15,890 nt of DNA from DATGFK01 sp040007395 (lineage in GTDB: Bacteria; Chloroflexota; Anaerolineae; Aggregatilineales; UBA2796), in the NCBI GenBank assembly GCA_040007395.1, contig JBDTVG010000064.1:1-15890 (forward strand). The letters run 5' to 3'. The position numbers and the translations under genes are program-made. The notes beneath the pieces were generated by a model. It did no database searches. It was given only the letters and a program-made list of their open reading frames with translations, and was not told where the DNA came from. Positions 13,678 to 15,890 of the stretch are shown here, in pieces; positions within the stretch are counted from its first letter, which is position 1; every line of letters begins with the position of its first letter.

Positions 13678-14859
13678 ATGCAACATATTTTTATTAGCTA
13701 TAGCAAACAAGATATTGGCTTTGCACGTCATCTGCGTGGATTGTTGCAAGATCAAGGTTTCCCTGTCTGGATGGACGAGACAAAACTTGTGTCGAGCGAA
13801 AAATGGTGGCCTACAATCGAGCAAAACATCATTGCGTGTGGCGCTTTTATTGTCATCATGTCGCCCAACTCTCGTGAGTCGGATTGGGTCGAACGCGAAA
13901 TTCTCGTAGCTGAGGATCGTAACCACAAAAGACCAATTTTCCCGGTGTTGCTAGCGGGTAGAGCCTGGACTCGGTTAGGAAACGTTCAGTATGAGGACAT
14001 GAGCGCTGGCACGAAAGCCACACTATCATTAAATTTCGTTGATAAACTGCGAAGCCATGTTCCGACAATGAGTGGGCAAACTGTTCCTCCACAACTTCCT
14101 GTTGACCCAAACACGGCTTCGCGGCCTACGAACAATCAAAAATCCGGCTGTTCATTAGAGATTAAAGTTGCCTTGATCGGAGCAGCGGCAGTCATTATTG
14201 CTGCGTTGATCGCGATTATTCCGCCATTGATAAATCGGACTGAAAGCCCGACAGTGACACCTACCCAGACTGCTATCGTTGTAGCCGCTACGATTCCCAC
14301 TTCGACAGCTACCGCAACTTATACTTCCACAAGTACGGCGACTGACTTACCGACCAAAACGCTATCGCCTACTGTACAAGCCTCCGCGACACCCGGAATT
14401 ACACTGACTCCCACGCTGGATATAGTGTACATGGTTCAGACCGTCGATACACGCAACACGGCGATTGCATACGCGACCAATCTCGTAGCAATCGCAACCG
14501 CGAGATCGCAACTCAATGCCCAGCAAACCGCCGCCTTTGTGTCTGCACCAACGGCGACAGCCACGGTTTTGTTACCCACTCCTGTACCGACAATATCTGT
14601 AACGAATACGACACTTTCCTATCCTTGTGCCGCCACCATTACGACTTCTGGCAGTCCGACTCTGAATGTCGTCCGGTTGTTCGCTGATAACTCGGCACCA
14701 CTAGAAGATCCGGTACAGGCTGGCTTGATCGTGAAGATTGTGCAAAAAAAAGAAGTTTCAGGCACGCGCTGGTATCACATTAGTGAACTAAACAGCGACA
14801 ACTATCTGGGCTGGATACCAGCCGAATATATTGATCTATCTGGTTTATGTCCGAATTAG
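13678..14859 (+). CDS. Membrane-anchored TIR-domain protein with SH3b-like tail
   Basis: A 393-residue protein. Residues 1-~130 are a TIR domain: HIFISYSKQD at the start, then FPVWMDETKL and IVIMSPNSRESDWVEREI, with Glu74 at the position of the catalytic NADase glutamate of enzymatic TIRs. One membrane helix follows (~164-185, VALIGAAAVIIAALIAI). After it come a long Thr/Pro/Ala-rich linker (~187-320, many PT and TAT steps) and a C-terminal bacterial SH3-like domain (~325-389; LNVVRLFADNSAP, KEVSGTRWYHI, LGWIPAEYIDL). The likely topology is TIR inside, linker and SH3b outside. The role is inferred to be signalling or NAD-consuming defence triggered by an extracellular cue. The ATG has no Shine-Dalgarno sequence, so a very short leader is possible. 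Two secreted proteins follow 12 bases downstream. Confidence 0.88.
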   Translation: MQHIFISYSKQDIGFARHLRGLLQDQGFPVWMDETKLVSSEKWWPTIEQNIIACGAFIVIMSPNSRESDWVEREILVAEDRNHKRPIFPVLLAGRAWTRLGNVQYEDMSAGTKATLSLNFVDKLRSHVPTMSGQTVPPQLPVDPNTASRPTNNQKSGCSLEIKVALIGAAAVIIAALIAIIPPLINRTESPTVTPTQTAIVVAATIPTSTATATYTSTSTATDLPTKTLSPTVQASATPGITLTPTLDIVYMVQTVDTRNTAIAYATNLVAIATARSQLNAQQTAAFVSAPTATATVLLPTPVPTISVTNTTLSYPCAATITTSGSPTLNVVRLFADNSAPLEDPVQAGLIVKIVQKKEVSGTRWYHISELNSDNYLGWIPAEYIDLSGLCPN

Positions 14860-14871
14860 AATGGGGGAGAA

Positions 14872-15747
14872 ATGAACATCAACTCTAAAGGTAAATTGGC
14901 TTTCTTATGCGTTCTTGTTTTGCTTGAGTTAACTTTGCTCGGACATCCTCTGGCCCTTAACATTTACGCGCAAGCTAAGGGAACCAAAATTAAATGCGGC
15001 GACGTACTTGATGCTGAGTTCGCATACGATAATGACTATCAAGATTTTTTTATCGACATGGCTGCTGGCGACAGGCTACTTGTTTCAGGTAAAGTCGTTG
15101 GAGAACATTTGAATTTTCAGTTTAGTTTCTACGGACCTACTGGTCAGCTAATTTTCGACGACTTTAATAATAGGAGATCGGCACCATCATACGACAGTGG
15201 TATATTATCGGCGCGAGGTACATACGCGCTTCGAGCAAGCCCTGACAATCCTGGAGCATATACTCTATTTGTTAGTTGTGCTCTACATGATGGCTCACAA
15301 ATAAAAGCGGGCGACAAAACGCCCAACCCAACTAAACAACCGGGCAATACTAATGCTGCTACTTTTTCAGGTGTTGGATTTCCGGGTTTGCCGCCTGTCG
15401 ATTTCTCTAATGTTGCCAAAATACCTCTGACAATCGGTACGCCGATTACAGGGGCGGTAACACCAAAGGGTGGCGAAATTCTTGGTTATACGCTTGATGC
15501 AAAAGCAGGGGACAAGATCCAACTGAGCTATAAGCGGCTTTCAGGCAACCTGAATGTGGGGTTAGTGGTACTTTCCGCAGATAACAAAGTCGTGTTTCTA
15601 GCGGGTCTGGTAACGTCCGACACCTTCGCCACAACCCTGACCCTTCCTACCCCTGGTCAGTACACAATCGGACTATTTCGCATTGACTTGATGCAGCCTG
15701 ATAAGCCAGCCCCAACCGCGTTTCAGGTCGAAGTTGCCACAAATTAA
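14872..15747 (+). CDS. Secreted protein with two PPC-like beta-sandwich domains
   Basis: A 291-residue exported protein. Residues 1-35 are a signal peptide (KGKLAFLCVLVLLELTLLG, cleavage likely after YAQA). Two domains of the pre-peptidase C-terminal (PPC) type follow: ~36-145 (DYQDFFIDMAAGDRLLVSG, LSARGTYALRASPDNPGAYT) and ~175-290 (GEILGYTLDAKAGDKIQLSY, TLPTPGQYTIGLFRID), joined by a Pro/Asn/Gly linker (~147-165). Such domains are usually binding or shielding modules of surface proteins; no catalytic motif is seen. GGGGGAG precedes the ATG, and the gap to the TIR gene is 12 bases. It is the first of two tandem paralogs and could be a ligand or partner for the TIR protein's outer part. Confidence 0.82.
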   Translation: MNINSKGKLAFLCVLVLLELTLLGHPLALNIYAQAKGTKIKCGDVLDAEFAYDNDYQDFFIDMAAGDRLLVSGKVVGEHLNFQFSFYGPTGQLIFDDFNNRRSAPSYDSGILSARGTYALRASPDNPGAYTLFVSCALHDGSQIKAGDKTPNPTKQPGNTNAATFSGVGFPGLPPVDFSNVAKIPLTIGTPITGAVTPKGGEILGYTLDAKAGDKIQLSYKRLSGNLNVGLVVLSADNKVVFLAGLVTSDTFATTLTLPTPGQYTIGLFRIDLMQPDKPAPTAFQVEVATN

Positions 15748-15759
15748 ATTGGAGAGAAA

Positions 15760-15890
15760 ATGAGCAGTAAGTCTATCGGTAAATTGGCTCTCTTATGTGT
15801 CGTTGCTTTGCTTGAGTTGGCTTTACTGGGTCGTTCTCCACTATCTGGCACTTACGCACAAGCCAAAGGAACCAACGTTAAGTGCGGAGA
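15760..15890 (+). CDS. Second secreted PPC-like paralog, partial (3' end outside window)
   Basis: The gene starts at an ATG with GGAGAG just upstream and runs off the window. The visible 43 residues repeat the start of the preceding protein: a signal peptide (GKLALLCVVALLELALLG) with cleavage near YAQA, then AKGTNVKCG against AKGTKIKCG. The spacing to the upstream gene is again 12 bases. It is a tandem duplicate that has diverged, in the same presumed operon as the TIR gene. Confidence 0.85.
   Translation, partial: MSSKSIGKLALLCVVALLELALLGRSPLSGTYAQAKGTNVKCG

Noticed and set aside
13658..13909. Alternative plus-strand frame over the TIR start
   Set aside because: It overlaps the TIR domain, whose motifs are unmistakable in the other frame.
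1..15890. CRISPR arrays, tRNA or rRNA genes, known riboswitches
   Set aside because: No regularly spaced 25-40-bp repeats, no cloverleaf with a TTCRA arm, and no rRNA-like stretch was seen by eye; short tRNAs cannot be fully excluded without a covariance search.

Overview
The window looks like a piece of a Chloroflexota (probably Anaerolineae-like) chromosome or metagenomic contig. This is inferred from protein style rather than from a marker gene: long Thr/Pro-rich linkers in exported proteins, a secreted WD40 protein, a TIR protein with a transmembrane segment and an SH3b-type tail, and a large serine recombinase. No rRNA, tRNA or CRISPR array was found.

Layout, left to right. (1) 1-~470 (+): the 3' part of an IS5-family insertion sequence, cut by the window edge. 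Its right end appears to run into the start of a TPR-protein gene (460-1344, +), which may therefore have lost its original 5' end. (2) 1412-11918 (-): a probable integrative element read leftward. It holds a decayed Toprim/primase-like gene (11612-11918), a 73-aa gene, a large serine integrase, a small HTH gene overlapping it, a multi-pass membrane protein, a replication-relaxation family protein and, at the far left, a VirD4/TraG/HerA-like DNA-translocating ATPase. Between the last two sits a two-gene cargo block (3042-6849): a secreted PA14/metallopeptidase protein and a secreted WD40 protein. No relaxase or mating-channel gene is visible, so the element looks like a mobilisable or defective one, or its remainder lies outside the window. 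(3) 11919-12283: a non-coding control region with two mirror-image triplets of an 11-bp-period repeat (core CTGAACC) around two large palindromes; it reads like a pair of divergent response-regulator operators or an iteron-type origin. (4) 12284-13350 (+): an unrecognised 140-aa protein, a GC-rich composite palindromic repeat, and a small HTH gene that may carry a frameshift. (5) 13678-15890 (+): a membrane-anchored TIR protein with an extracytoplasmic linker and SH3b-like tail, followed by two tandem paralogous secreted beta-sandwich proteins (the second cut by the window end). The two intergenic gaps are both 12 nt, so this is probably one operon.

How it fits together. The minus-strand genes supply integration (serine integrase), a possible directionality or regulatory factor (overlapping HTH gene), DNA replication/relaxation and DNA transport (ATPase). 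The metallopeptidase/WD40 pair and the TIR/SH3b/secreted-protein operon are surface or exported systems beside that mobile core. The TIR operon is the most interesting coding system: a one-protein inside-out receptor layout with secreted partners. The mirrored repeat region at 11921-12211 is the most interesting non-coding structure.
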